A DNA stretch of 64,000 nucleotides. It comes from Candidatus Thiodiazotropha sp. (ex Epidulcina cf. delphinae) (GTDB lineage: Bacteria > Pseudomonadota > Gammaproteobacteria > Chromatiales > Chromatiaceae). Below the pieces are notes generated by a model. That model did no database searches and was not told the origin of the DNA. It saw nothing but the letters and a program-made list of their open reading frames with translations. This document shows, in pieces, positions 35,932 to 48,919 of this stretch; within the stretch, counting starts at the first letter, position 1; every line of letters begins with the position of its first letter. The translations under genes and the position numbers were made by a program. Location: the NCBI GenBank assembly GCA_025656455.1, contig JAHXHS010000016.1, positions 41,413 through 105,412 of the forward strand, written 5' to 3'.

Positions 35932-36063
35932 GGTGTTCCACTCCCGGCATGACAGCTGGCCTATTATTCTCAGCTACCGATGAGACTCAAGTCTTTTCTT
36001 ACCCTGGATCGCAACGGGCTAACCCATTATCATCGGCCCCTTGTTTGTCAGGACCCCTCTCAA

Positions 36064-38949
36064 ATGCCATCTTTTCTCCCCGGCCAGCGCTGGATCAGCG
36101 ATAGCGAATCCGAACTGGGTTTAGGCGCCGTCGTCGGCTGCGAAGGCCGCACGGTCACGATCCACTTTCCCGCAACTGACGAAAACAGGGTCTACGCTCG
36201 GCAGGAGGCGCCGCTGACCCGTGTCATCTTCTCGGCCGGCGATTGGGTGGAGAGCCGTGAAGGCAGACGGATGCTGGTCCGTGAAGTGGTTGAGAAGGAG
36301 GGACGCCTCTCCTATCTGGGCAAAGGCCCGGACGGCAGCGAAACCCAATTGGCGGAAACGGAGCTGAGTGACACCCTGCGCCTCGACCAACCCAAACAGC
36401 GCCTGTTGGCGGGCCAGATCGATCCGCCCCACTGGTTCAACCTGCGCTATCAGACCCTGCTACATCTGGGACGTCAGCAACAGTCACCGGTGCTCGGCCT
36501 GGGCGGGCCGCGCATCGATTTGATTCCGCATCAGCTCTATATCGCCCACGAAGTGGCCAGACGCCCCGCCCCCCGGGTGCTGCTGGCCGATGAGGTGGGA
36601 CTCGGCAAGACCATCGAGGCCTGCCTTATCCTGCACCATCAGTTGATGACCGGACGCGCCGCGCGCGCGCTCATCCTGGTGCCCGATCCCTTGGTGCATC
36701 AGTGGCTGATCGAACTGCTGCGACGCTTCAATCTGCGGTTTCGCATTTTCGATGAGGAGACCTGCCAGGCAATTCAGGACTCGGGACAGGGAGACAACCC
36801 CTTTCATGGCGAACAACTGGTACTGTGCAGTCTGGACCTTTTCCACCACAACCCCGAACGGCTCAGCCAAGCCCTAGAGGGGGGCTGGGATCTGCTGATC
36901 GTGGATGAGGCGCACCATCTCACCTGGTCCGCCGACGATCCCAGCGCCGAGTATCTGCTGGTTGAGGCCTTGGCGCTCAAGACCCCCGGCATCCTGCTGC
37001 TGACCGCCACCCCGGAGCAGCTGGGCCAGGCTGGCCATTTCGCCCGTCTGCGCCTGCTCGACCCCGCCCGCTACTATGATCTGCACGCCTTCCTGGAGGA
37101 GGAGCGCCACTATCAGCCAGTGGCGCAAGCGGTGGAGCACCTGCTCAAGCACCAACCACTGTCCGGCCAGGCAGCACACAGACTGCTCGAGACCTTGGGC
37201 GAGGAAGAGAGCGCCCCCCTGCTTACCCTGCTCAGTGACGCCAGCGCCGAGCAGGAACAGCGGGACCAAGCCAGGGAGACATTGATCGACCTGCTGCTCG
37301 ACCGTCACGGCACGGGCCGGGTGCTGTTCCGCAACACCCGTGCGCGCATCAGCGGCTTTCCCGATCGTGAACTGCATGTCTATCCCTTACCGCTCCCCGA
37401 GTGCTATGAGGAGAGCCTGCGTCAGCAGCCAGACGACCAACCACCCGACCTGCGTCTGACACCAGAACGGCTCTTCGCCTCTCAAGGCCACCCGGCATGG
37501 TGGCGTGAGGATCCGCGGGTAAGCTGGCTGATCGCCCTGCTCCGACAGCACCCGGCATCGAAGCTGCTGTTGATCTGCGCCCATGCCGAGACCGCCATTG
37601 AACTGCAGGAGGCGGTCCGGGTGCAATCCGGCGTCGGCGCCGCCCTGTTCCATGAGGCGATGAGCATCATTGAACGCGACCGGGCCGGCGCCTGGTTCGC
37701 CGACCCCGAGGGCGCGCGGCTGCTGATCTGTTCGGAGATCGGCAGCGAGGGCCGCAACTTCCAGTTCGCCCACCACTTAGTGCTCTTCGACCTGCCGCCC
37801 GATCCCGACCTGCTGGAGCAGCGCATCGGGCGGCTCGACCGGATCGGCCAGCGGGAGACGGTGCAAATCCATGTTCCCTATCTGGAGCCCGGCCCCCAGG
37901 CCGTGATGTTGCACTGGTACCGGGACGGGCTCGACGCCTTCCGCCACCATGTAGCGGGCGCCCAGGAGGTACGCGAGCGGATCGCCCTCCTGCTCTGGCA
38001 AATCCTGGAGGAGAGGAAGGGCCGCGAGGATCCGCAGCCGTTGATCGACCGCACCCGCCTGCTGCGGGAAGAGACCCGGATCCGTCTGCAGCAGGGACGG
38101 GACCACCTCCTGGAGTTGGGCGCCTGCCGCGAACCGACCGCCGGCCGGCTGGCGGAGCAACTCCGCCGACAGGACAGCTCAAGCCGATTACCCGAATACC
38201 TGGATCTGCTATTCAGCAGTTACAACATCGAAACAGAGCAACTGGGTGAGAACGGAGTGATCCTACGGCCGGGGGATCAGGTGATCGCCGAAACCCTCCC
38301 CGGACTGCCGGCCGAGGGCATGACCGCCACCTACAGCCGCAGCGATGCCCTGGCCCACGAAGAGCGACAGTTCCTGACCTGGGAACACCCGCTGGTAAGC
38401 AGCGCCATGGAACAGGTCATTGGCCAGCAGACCGGCAACAGCACCGCCCTGGCCTGCCGGCATCCGCAATTGAAGGGGGGACAGTTATTGCTGGAGTGCC
38501 TGTTCGTGGTCGAATGTCTGGCGCCCCGCAAACTGCAGGCGGGCCGCTTTCTGCCGCCGACCCTGATACGCGTCCTCCTCGATCAGCAAGCAGCAAATGT
38601 GGGGCATCGCATCAGCAGCGATGCATTATTGGCGAGCGCCCAGCCCCTGGAGACATCGAGCCTGTTACCGGTCATCAATACCTATCGCCGGGAGTTGAGG
38701 CGGCTCATGGAACAGGCAGAGAACCTGGCACAACGCAGCGTGGCAGACACCGTCAGCCAGGCGGTAAAGCAGATGATGGAGCACTATACCCAAGAGATCC
38801 AGCGCCTGCAGGCACTGAAAAAACACAATCCCGGGGTGCGTGAGGAAGAGATTCAACTGTTGCAGCAACAGGGCATGGCGCTGCATCAGCATCTGCAGGC
38901 AGCCCGGCTGCGTTTGGATGCGCTGCGTCTGGTGGTGACGTTGGAGTGA
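36064..38949 (+). CDS. rapA: RNA polymerase-associated SWI2/SNF2 ATPase RapA
   Basis: A 961-residue protein, close to the E. coli length of 968. The N-terminus GQRWISDSESELGLGAVV is the RapA Tudor-like domain. The ATPase core has Walker A ADEVGLGKTIEA, DEAHHL, a TATPEQ motif and the helicase C-terminal block ending QRIGRLDRIGQ. The C-terminal domain is helical. RapA recycles RNA polymerase stalled after termination. ATG 36064 is chosen by alignment to known RapA starts, with AGGA ten bases upstream; an ATG at 35980 is in frame but would add unrelated residues. Confidence 0.95.
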   Translation: MPSFLPGQRWISDSESELGLGAVVGCEGRTVTIHFPATDENRVYARQEAPLTRVIFSAGDWVESREGRRMLVREVVEKEGRLSYLGKGPDGSETQLAETELSDTLRLDQPKQRLLAGQIDPPHWFNLRYQTLLHLGRQQQSPVLGLGGPRIDLIPHQLYIAHEVARRPAPRVLLADEVGLGKTIEACLILHHQLMTGRAARALILVPDPLVHQWLIELLRRFNLRFRIFDEETCQAIQDSGQGDNPFHGEQLVLCSLDLFHHNPERLSQALEGGWDLLIVDEAHHLTWSADDPSAEYLLVEALALKTPGILLLTATPEQLGQAGHFARLRLLDPARYYDLHAFLEEERHYQPVAQAVEHLLKHQPLSGQAAHRLLETLGEEESAPLLTLLSDASAEQEQRDQARETLIDLLLDRHGTGRVLFRNTRARISGFPDRELHVYPLPLPECYEESLRQQPDDQPPDLRLTPERLFASQGHPAWWREDPRVSWLIALLRQHPASKLLLICAHAETAIELQEAVRVQSGVGAALFHEAMSIIERDRAGAWFADPEGARLLICSEIGSEGRNFQFAHHLVLFDLPPDPDLLEQRIGRLDRIGQRETVQIHVPYLEPGPQAVMLHWYRDGLDAFRHHVAGAQEVRERIALLLWQILEERKGREDPQPLIDRTRLLREETRIRLQQGRDHLLELGACREPTAGRLAEQLRRQDSSSRLPEYLDLLFSSYNIETEQLGENGVILRPGDQVIAETLPGLPAEGMTATYSRSDALAHEERQFLTWEHPLVSSAMEQVIGQQTGNSTALACRHPQLKGGQLLLECLFVVECLAPRKLQAGRFLPPTLIRVLLDQQAANVGHRISSDALLASAQPLETSSLLPVINTYRRELRRLMEQAENLAQRSVADTVSQAVKQMMEHYTQEIQRLQALKKHNPGVREEEIQLLQQQGMALHQHLQAARLRLDALRLVVTLE

Positions 38950-39009
38950 TCCTCTGATCCATCAGATACACGACTGAAACCGGCCACCCTATGTGGTCGC
39001 TAATTGCCT

Positions 39010-39381
39010 TTATTTGTTGATCCTGTTTAGCGATTTCGTTGTGCCACTGTTTTTTCCCGAGGATCCGGTGCCGCTGCCGTGGCCTCTCAACATAGTACCA
39101 GCCCTATTTTCTCTCCTTCGCTGCGTAGTCTCGTTTGGGTGCGACGTCTGATACTTGTTAAAACTATTGACCTTCCGGGTGGTTCTGCTCTGCACGCTAC
39201 TTCTCCTGGCCTGAGCTAAGAGCTCTTGCTTTTTTCGTTTTAACGCAGAAGGCGCGACATAGACACCAATATTTCCACCCTGACATCCTGCGCTGGATTT
39301 ATGGTCAGATCCTTTTACTGAAAATCTCACGTTGTAACCTTTTTTCAATTCGCCTCCGCAATCTTTGCATAAAAACGGCAT
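39010..39381 (-). CDS. Hypothetical basic protein with a CxxC motif
   Basis: A 123-residue protein beginning MPFLCKDCGGELKKGYNV, with a later Cys in SSAGCQGG; the tail is rich in Lys, Arg, Ser, Gly and Asn and probably disordered. A single zinc knuckle is possible but only three Cys are present. AAGGAG seven bases before ATG 39381 fixes the start. I do not recognise the family. Base composition is lower in G+C than for its neighbours. Confidence 0.55.
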   Translation of the reverse strand: MPFLCKDCGGELKKGYNVRFSVKGSDHKSSAGCQGGNIGVYVAPSALKRKKQELLAQARRSSVQSRTTRKVNSFNKYQTSHPNETTQRRRENRAGTMLRGHGSGTGSSGKNSGTTKSLNRINK

Positions 39382-39677
39382 CGCGCATCTCCTTTTTGGG
39401 GAACCTAAGGGGCTAGTCTGAGCTAGAAATAATAACCTCATACTGCTTCATTCTAGAGCCCCCACTGTTTCTTCCATCAAAATACCTCAAACTCATTACA
39501 TTATAGTTAGGATAAACAGGGACAGGGGCCGGCCGCTGCTGCGGGTTGGGCAGGTCACGGATAATATTAAGCCAACTTGCTTACAATAAGCTATCGCTGG
39601 TTGGCAAGACGCTGTCAATGCTCCAGGTGAGCATCGCATTGACAAAATAGGACGATTGTATTACTTTTGTCAATATT

Positions 39678-39693
39678 TAGGACAGACGTCCTA
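39678..39693. promoter_or_regulatory. Palindromic operator before the OYE gene (NemR-box-like)
   Basis: TAGGACAGACGTCCTA has 6-bp arms TAGGAC/GTCCTA around four bases. It has the layout of the E. coli NemR box (TAGACC-N4-GGTCTA). It lies 54 bases before the oxidoreductase start, and a second half-site ATAGGAC is 30 bases upstream. The downstream TetR gene probably binds it. Confidence 0.6.
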
Positions 39694-39746
39694 TATCGAT
39701 TGCGCAGGCCTGTATTTCAAACGGATAAGTAATCTGGAGAGTGTTA

Positions 39747-40838
39747 ATGAACAGCGATTTATTTTCCCCCGTCACCATGGGTAACATAAAACTTGCCAAC
39801 CGCATGGTGATGGCACCTATGACGCGCAATCGAGCCGGTGAACATAATGCACCTCACGATTTAAATGCCACTTATTACCAGCAACGGGCAACGGCGGGCT
39901 TGATTATCACTGAAGCTTCACAGGTTTCGACGCAAGGCGTGGGTTATCCAGGCACACCGGGCATATACAGTGATGAGCAAGTCGTAGGCTGGCGCAAGAT
40001 CACGGATGCGGTACATGCTGAGGGTGGGCATATTTTCATACAGCTTTGGTATTGTGGACGAATTTCACATCCCGATTTATTATCCGGCAACCAAACACCT
40101 GTTGCGCCATCGGCGATTCGCCCCGAGGGAGAGGTGGTAACCCCGGAAGGCGCGAAAGCATTCGTTACACCCCGGGCGTTGGAAGCAGATGAAATTGCCG
40201 GCATTGTCGCCCAATACAAACATGCTGCCGGAATGGCAAAACAAGCCGGATTTGACGGCATCGAAGTGCATGCCGCGAATGGATATTTAATCGATCAGTT
40301 CTTACGTGACGGTTCAAATCGACGCACTGACCAATATGGGGGCGGCGTTGAAAATCGTATACGTTTTCTGAATGAAGTGCTGGATGCCGTGATGGAGGTG
40401 TGGCCGAGTAATCAGGTTGGCATACGCCTCACGCCTGAGAACAGCTTTAACTCAATGTCTGATTCCGATCCGCTTGAACACTTTCGCTATTTCATTTCAC
40501 GGCTCAACGAGCGAAATCTTGCCTACTTGCACATATTGGAAGGCGATATGATAACCAAATCCGCCAATATCGATTATCGCATCTTACGTGACAGCTACAA
40601 TGGGCTATACATAGCAAATAACGGATACGACAAAGCACGCGCTGAAGTATCCCTCAGTAAGGGAGACAGCGACTTAATTGCATTCGGCGTTCCCTTCTTG
40701 GCCAACCCTGATCTGGTATACCGCTACCAGCATGACTTGCCCCTGAATGAAGCCAACCTTGACACCTTCTATGGTGGCGGTGCACAAGGGTATACCGACT
40801 ATCCGGCCCTTCACCAGACCACTCCTGAACCGGGTTAA
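39747..40838 (+). CDS. Old yellow enzyme family NADH:flavin oxidoreductase (NemA-like)
   Basis: A 363-residue FMN protein. SDLFSPVTMGNIKLANRMVMAPMTRNRA is the family N-terminus (read from residue 3), IEVHAANGYLIDQFL holds the substrate-binding His-x-x-Asn, RRTDQYGG is the FMN loop, and the C-terminus has LIAFGVPFLANPDL. It reduces activated alkenes, quinones or nitro compounds and detoxifies reactive electrophiles. ATG 39747 has GGAG eight bases upstream. A TetR gene follows by 22 bases, then a peroxiredoxin, as in nemRA-type cassettes. Confidence 0.92.
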   Translation: MNSDLFSPVTMGNIKLANRMVMAPMTRNRAGEHNAPHDLNATYYQQRATAGLIITEASQVSTQGVGYPGTPGIYSDEQVVGWRKITDAVHAEGGHIFIQLWYCGRISHPDLLSGNQTPVAPSAIRPEGEVVTPEGAKAFVTPRALEADEIAGIVAQYKHAAGMAKQAGFDGIEVHAANGYLIDQFLRDGSNRRTDQYGGGVENRIRFLNEVLDAVMEVWPSNQVGIRLTPENSFNSMSDSDPLEHFRYFISRLNERNLAYLHILEGDMITKSANIDYRILRDSYNGLYIANNGYDKARAEVSLSKGDSDLIAFGVPFLANPDLVYRYQHDLPLNEANLDTFYGGGAQGYTDYPALHQTTPEPG

Positions 40839-40859
40839 GCGAACAAACGGGGTGAGTGA

Positions 40860-41444
40860 ATGCGAAACAAAGGCGCGGCGGTAAGACAGCGGATTGTCGA
40901 TACTGCCGATCAACTCTTCTACCACCAAGGATATGAGAATACTTCATTTAGTGATATTGCGGATGCAATGGGTATTTCGCGCGGTAATTTTTATTATCAC
41001 TTTAAAAGCAAAGATGAAATATTGAATGCCGTGATTAACGCTCGTGTCACTCGTTTCACAGAAATGCTGAGCGAATGGGACAAAAAAATACCCGGCCCTA
41101 AACAGCGCCTTCACTATTACATTGACATGCAGTCACGAAATCAGGAGAACATTGTTTCACATGGCTGCCCTGTTGGTAGTTTATGTACAGAGCTTGCTAA
41201 AACCAGACATTCCACACTGGTTGACGCAAATCAAATGTTTACCGTGTTTCGTGATTGGCTAATCACCCAACTTAAACTGCTTGGCCTTAAAAACAAGGCC
41301 AAACTAATTTCCATGCATTTACTCGCCCGTGGACAAGGTATTGCCACCGTATCGAATGCCTTTGAGGATAAAGAATTTTTACGCCGAGAAGTAAAACAAT
41401 TAAAACAATGGCTCGATGTTGAAATTCTTAAGGTAAGTCACTGA
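40860..41444 (+). CDS. TetR-family regulator (NemR-like)
   Basis: A 194-residue TetR protein with the helix-turn-helix TSFSDIADAMGISRGNFYYHF at about 28-48. C103 and C109 in HGCPVGSLC lie where E. coli NemR has its redox-sensing cysteine (Cys106), suggesting electrophile or hypochlorite sensing. It sits between the oxidoreductase and peroxiredoxin genes and probably represses them through the palindrome upstream of the first gene. Confidence 0.85.
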   Translation: MRNKGAAVRQRIVDTADQLFYHQGYENTSFSDIADAMGISRGNFYYHFKSKDEILNAVINARVTRFTEMLSEWDKKIPGPKQRLHYYIDMQSRNQENIVSHGCPVGSLCTELAKTRHSTLVDANQMFTVFRDWLITQLKLLGLKNKAKLISMHLLARGQGIATVSNAFEDKEFLRREVKQLKQWLDVEILKVSH

Positions 41445-41487
41445 TTTTCATTAACCGCGTTTGGATATCTCCAAAAGGAGAAAACGA

Positions 41488-42132
41488 ATGAGCCTTTCAG
41501 AACAGACAAAGAAGTTAACAGAAGACTTTATCAGCAGCCAATCCGCTGAAAACCAGGGTATTATTCAAGGTGCATTTACAACCATAAATGCAACTGATTT
41601 CGGCGCCAATGCCTTGCGCGAGGGCGACCAGGCAAAAAGCTTTCAATTACCCAACAACAAGGGCGGCATGACGGCATTGGCGGATCTATTGGCGCAAGGC
41701 CCTATCGTCATCAGCTTTTACCGCGGTGGTTGGTGCCCCTATTGTAATTTAGAATTTAAGGCGCTGAACGATATTTTACCCACGATAAATGAACTGGGTG
41801 CGAATCTGGTGGGCATATCGCCTGAACTGCCTGACAACTCCATGAGCACCGCTGAAAAACACCAACTTAAATTTGAAGTCTTAAGCGATATCGGCAATGT
41901 GATCGCCCGTGAATACGGCGTGGTAATGGATGTGCCAGCTTCCATGCGGCCATTGTACCTGCAATGGGGCCTGGATGTGCCCGCCGCCAATGGCGATGAC
42001 ACCTGGGAGCTTCCGATACCCGCAACCTATGTGATCGATGGCGATGGGCAAGTCGTTTTTGCCTACGTCAATAAAAACTATACCGAGAGATCGGAACCTA
42101 GTGAGATAGTACGAGCACTGAAATCGATTTAG
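41488..42132 (+). CDS. Peroxiredoxin-like AhpC/TSA family protein
   Basis: A 214-residue thioredoxin-fold protein. SFYRGGWCPYCNLEFKAL has a CPYC motif where typical peroxiredoxins have a single peroxidatic Cys, a variant of the redoxin family. GISPELPDNS and a cis-Pro near IPATYVID follow. It probably reduces peroxides or disulfides in the cytoplasm. ATG 41488 has AAAAGGAG eight bases upstream. Its stop overlaps the convergent cyclase/phosphodiesterase gene by 4 bp. Confidence 0.85.
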   Translation: MSLSEQTKKLTEDFISSQSAENQGIIQGAFTTINATDFGANALREGDQAKSFQLPNNKGGMTALADLLAQGPIVISFYRGGWCPYCNLEFKALNDILPTINELGANLVGISPELPDNSMSTAEKHQLKFEVLSDIGNVIAREYGVVMDVPASMRPLYLQWGLDVPAANGDDTWELPIPATYVIDGDGQVVFAYVNKNYTERSEPSEIVRALKSI

Positions 42133-44252
42133 CTGAACAGCTCATCGATGGGGAATGGCCGGCGAATCCCGTAACCTTGAGCATAGTCGACGCCCAACGC
42201 CTGCAACCGATGCAGAATGTCCCGATTTTCGACAAATTCGGCAATCGTCTCCAAACCCATGATATGGCCGATGCGATTGATGGCATCCACCATAGACTCA
42301 TCGATGGCGCTTTCCACCATCTCCTTGACGAAAACGCCGTCTATTTTCAGATACTCCACAGGCAGGTGCTTGAGATAGCCGAACGAGGAGAGACCGCTGC
42401 CGAAATCGTCCAGGGCGAATTCACAGCCATAACGCTGCAGGGTGCGCATGAAGTGCTCCGCCGAGGTCAAATTGGTGATGGCGGCGGTTTCGGTGACCTC
42501 GAAACAAAGCATGCCCTTGGGGATTTTCTGCCGGCCTATCTTATCCAGTATCGATTGCAGAACTTCCTCGTCACACAACGACTGCCCCGAAAGATTGACG
42601 AAAAAGCGTCTCCCGGAGGCTAGGCAACGATCCCGGTGCTCGGTGAGGTAACGGATCAGACGATCGATCACCCATTGATCGACCCCCGGCATCAGATCAT
42701 AGCGCTCCGCCGCCGGGATGAACGCGCCAGGCAGAATCATCCCCCCGGACTCGTCCAGCATGCGGATCAGCACCTCGACATGTTCCCGGGCGCCATTGTT
42801 GCCGCTGATCGGCCTGATCGGCTGAACAAAGAGCGTAAAACGATCCTCTTCCAGGGCACTGCGAATACGCGTCACCCACTGCGCCTCGCCATGGCGTTTC
42901 GCGGCCGAACTTTTGACCGGATGATAGACATGGATTTTGTTGCGCCCCTCCTCTTTCGCCGAGAAACATGCCGTGTCGGCAAAGCTCAGGATCTGCTCAA
43001 GCCCTTCGCTCTGTTTATCGATACGAACCATGCCGATACTGATGCTCTGGGAGAAGGTCTTGTCACCCCAGGCAAACCGGTATCCCTGTACCTTGAGGCG
43101 TATCGTATCCGCAATGCGCTCCGCCGCATCCAGTGTGCATTGACTCAATAGGATACCGAACTCATCCCCGCCCAACCTGGCCAACAGGTCGCTGCTGCGG
43201 ATCGCGCGCCTGATCAATGAACCGATCTGACGCAACAGCTCATCCCCTGCCGCATGGCCGCAATTATCGTTGACGACTTTGAAGCGATCGATATCGAGAT
43301 AGAGCAGACAGTGTTGCCCTCCCTCATAGTTGGCCTCCTCCAACAAGCGCGACAACTGGCGATCGAACTCGGCGCGGTTATACAGCCGGGTCGTGGGGTC
43401 ATGACTCGACTGCCAACTCAACTGGGCCGCGAGCTTGCGCGACTGGCTGGTATCCTTGAACACCACCACCATGCACTCAAGGTCGCCCTGATCGTCCTTT
43501 ATCCGAGTGATGGTCTGTTGGATGGGGATACTCAGACCCTCTCTGTGCATCAATACCAGTTGCTGATTCTCTCCATGCAGGATCCGCTCGATAGGGAGAG
43601 GCTCGCCCTCGGCGTCGGATTCATCATAGACCCGGTAGATATCCGTCAAACAACGCCCGGTTATTTGCCGGTTCTGATAGCCGGTCATGCCCTCTGCAGC
43701 CAGATTGGCGAACTCGATCCTGGCGTCCGCATCGAGCAGAATCACCGCATCCTCGACCGAAGAGAGCATGGCCCTGCTGCGCTGTTCCGTCAGACCGATG
43801 CCACGCAGTTGTTCCTGAATGGCGACGGTTGAGTCAAGTTCGCTGATCTGCACCAGGCAATACCCCGGATGCATCATCAGCGGCTTGACGCTCACTCGCA
43901 TGAAGAATTTGCCGTCGGCACTGAATAGATGACGAGAACTGCCCAGACCGGGATAAAATGTCTTTAACACCCCTTCAGGCTCCGATTGCTGTACAGCGGC
44001 CTGGACCATTTTTGAGAAGCGGGGACCGGCAAGCTGCGGAATCAGATCTTCAATCGGCCGCTCCAGCGCCTCTTGATCGGTGGCCCCGATGCTATCCGCC
44101 AAGCGGCGGTTCAAGGCCACCACCCGTTTCCGCACATCGAGCAGGCAGAGGCCGACATCGCAAGCCTCGATCACTTCCTGCAATTGCACTACAGCATCAA
44201 CGGAAAACCGCCCCGATTGATAGGTCTCCGCAGACCCATTCCCATGCACCAT
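42129..44252 (-). CDS. PAS-PAS-GGDEF-EAL c-di-GMP protein
   Basis: A 707-residue cytoplasmic protein. Two PAS-like domains cover about 20-140 and 160-270. The GGDEF domain has GGDEF at 361-365 with an RxxD inhibitory site (RSSD) five residues before it. The EAL domain begins near 470; its signature is EVL (493-495) instead of EAL, while DDFGSG, LKIDG and the later Glu/Gln residues are kept. Either activity could dominate. Start ATG 44252 is supported by domain position only. Confidence 0.9.
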   Translation of the reverse strand: MVHGNGSAETYQSGRFSVDAVVQLQEVIEACDVGLCLLDVRKRVVALNRRLADSIGATDQEALERPIEDLIPQLAGPRFSKMVQAAVQQSEPEGVLKTFYPGLGSSRHLFSADGKFFMRVSVKPLMMHPGYCLVQISELDSTVAIQEQLRGIGLTEQRSRAMLSSVEDAVILLDADARIEFANLAAEGMTGYQNRQITGRCLTDIYRVYDESDAEGEPLPIERILHGENQQLVLMHREGLSIPIQQTITRIKDDQGDLECMVVVFKDTSQSRKLAAQLSWQSSHDPTTRLYNRAEFDRQLSRLLEEANYEGGQHCLLYLDIDRFKVVNDNCGHAAGDELLRQIGSLIRRAIRSSDLLARLGGDEFGILLSQCTLDAAERIADTIRLKVQGYRFAWGDKTFSQSISIGMVRIDKQSEGLEQILSFADTACFSAKEEGRNKIHVYHPVKSSAAKRHGEAQWVTRIRSALEEDRFTLFVQPIRPISGNNGAREHVEVLIRMLDESGGMILPGAFIPAAERYDLMPGVDQWVIDRLIRYLTEHRDRCLASGRRFFVNLSGQSLCDEEVLQSILDKIGRQKIPKGMLCFEVTETAAITNLTSAEHFMRTLQRYGCEFALDDFGSGLSSFGYLKHLPVEYLKIDGVFVKEMVESAIDESMVDAINRIGHIMGLETIAEFVENRDILHRLQALGVDYAQGYGIRRPFPIDELFS

Positions 44253-44509
44253 GAATCCCCCGCGATAACACCACTCATTCAGTGGATAACTTAAGCAATC
44301 AAACCAGTAACCACTGCCGATCGCCCTTGGCGCCTGAGCCTTTCTTCCTTAAAACCGCTACCGATTTCGGGCAGACATCCGTCATGGAATCCGTCAGGTC
44401 ATCACTGTCAATCCTATGACCGGCCGGCGGCCGGACATAGGGCTGACGTGCTATATGGTCGGCCGACCCATGCAAGAACTTTAGTACACTTAGAAAAATA
44501 GTAGGTTTT

Positions 44510-47358
<2,849 letters not shown>

Positions 47359-47530
47359 CTACCTAGCCAAATACTGGTATCGTAAAATATACAAATGAAA
47401 ACAATTAGTTATATTGGCCTTTCAGCGGCATGACAAACAATGACCCGTTGAGAATCTTGCCCAGGGGAGCCAAAAACCGTAGGCTAACCCTCTGCCGCAT
47501 TAAACCATGACAAAAATCAGGATATTTCAC

Positions 47531-48199
47531 ATGATGGCATACAGCTTCGATAAAGCCCGTTTCAATATGGTGGAACAGCAGATCCGGCCTTGGGATGTGA
47601 TCGATCCCCGGGTATTGACACTGATGGAGTCTCTACCGAGAGAGACCTTTGTGCCCGAGAACTATCAGGACCTGGCCTATGCCGATATCGAGATCCCTAT
47701 CGGACAGGGGCAGCGGATGATGTTTCCCCGTATCGAGGCCAGACTGTTGCAGGCATTGGATCTGCAGCCTAGCGACAAGGTCCTGGAAGTGGGCACCGGA
47801 AGCGGCTATTTGACCGCTTGCCTGGCGCGCCTCTCCCAACAGGTCGTGAGCATCGACCTGCACGGTGAATTTACCGATACCGCCAAGCAGCGGCTCGAAC
47901 AACTGGGTATAGCCAATGCAACACTGATGACTGGCGATGCACTCGCCTCCCCCCTCGCGGAAGGCCCCTTTGATGCTATTGCCATTACCGGCTCGGTACC
48001 TTCCAGCGAGCAGGCGGAGTTGTTTCGCCAGCAGCTCAAAGTCGGCGGCAGACTGTTCATCGTGATCGGTACGCCGCCAGCAATGGCGTGCTTGTTAATC
48101 ACGCGCCACTCCCAAAGCTCCTTCAGGGAAGAGTGCATCTTTGAAACAGAGTTGGCGCCCCTGATCAACGCACCTGTACCCGCGGTGTTCGAATTTTAA
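47531..48199 (+). CDS. Protein-L-isoaspartate O-methyltransferase family (Pcm-like)
   Basis: A 222-residue SAM-dependent methyltransferase. FNMVEQQIRPWDVIDPRVL is the N-terminus seen in the subgroup found near tolC in gammaproteobacteria, VLEVGTGSGYLTACLA binds SAM, and IAITGSVP stands where isoaspartate enzymes have their substrate loop. Repair of damaged proteins is inferred; other substrates are possible. ATG 47531 is chosen, with AGGA eight bases upstream; an upstream ATG at 47507 is in frame. Confidence 0.85.
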   Translation: MMAYSFDKARFNMVEQQIRPWDVIDPRVLTLMESLPRETFVPENYQDLAYADIEIPIGQGQRMMFPRIEARLLQALDLQPSDKVLEVGTGSGYLTACLARLSQQVVSIDLHGEFTDTAKQRLEQLGIANATLMTGDALASPLAEGPFDAIAITGSVPSSEQAELFRQQLKVGGRLFIVIGTPPAMACLLITRHSQSSFREECIFETELAPLINAPVPAVFEF

Positions 48200-48262
48200 T
48201 CACGCTACCGCTCCCTGGTCGAACTTCGCGGCAGAGCGGACCACCATGAAAGAGAGGGAGAT

Positions 48263-48841
48263 ATGAGCATAAGCAAAAGCACGCTGCCGCTGACCCATGC
48301 CAAGAGAAGTCAGCTGTTGATCATCAACACCCAGGAGAGGCTTGCCCAGGCCATGCCCAAGCCCGATCTGGAATTGATGGTAGCCAACATCACCCGACTC
48401 AGTCAGGCCGCCAGTCTGATGGATGTGCCTATCATCCTGTCCGAGCACTACGGCAAGGGCCTGGGAAGCACCCTCCCCGAGATTGCCCAGCATCTACCTC
48501 CCCATACCAAGGCCAAGGACAAGGTCACCTTCTCCTGCTGCACCGCGCCGGGATTCGAAGAGGAACTCAGCCTGCACAGCGACCGTAAGCAGATCATTAT
48601 CGTCGGCCTGGAGACCCATATCTGTGTCCTGCAAACCGCTTCAGGTCTACAGCAATGGGGATATCAGGTCTTCGTGGTCGAGGATGCGACCTCCTCCAGA
48701 AATCCGATGCATCGCAACAACGCCCTCAGCCGCATGCGCCAAGGCGGCGTACTGATCACTAACTGCGAGTCGGTGGTCTTCGAATGGATAGGCGACGCAT
48801 CCCATCCGAACTTCAAAGAGGTATCGCAACTTATTCGATAA
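48263..48841 (+). CDS. Isochorismatase-like cysteine hydrolase with an altered triad
   Basis: A 192-residue protein of the YcaC-like isochorismatase group. GLETHICVLQTASGL supplies the nucleophile Cys121, and KVTFSCC supplies Lys87. The first strand reads QLLIINTQERL, where family members have LLxIDxQ, so the catalytic Asp is replaced by Asn22. The protein may be slower, use another acid, or act in binding. It starts 63 bases after the Pcm-like gene and may be co-transcribed. Confidence 0.82.
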   Translation: MSISKSTLPLTHAKRSQLLIINTQERLAQAMPKPDLELMVANITRLSQAASLMDVPIILSEHYGKGLGSTLPEIAQHLPPHTKAKDKVTFSCCTAPGFEEELSLHSDRKQIIIVGLETHICVLQTASGLQQWGYQVFVVEDATSSRNPMHRNNALSRMRQGGVLITNCESVVFEWIGDASHPNFKEVSQLIR

Positions 48842-48919
48842 CCCTGGATCCGCACCCACGGAGTGGGAACAAGACATGCCGCCCCGCTATACGGCTGCAT
48901 ATCTCAGGGAATAACTAAC

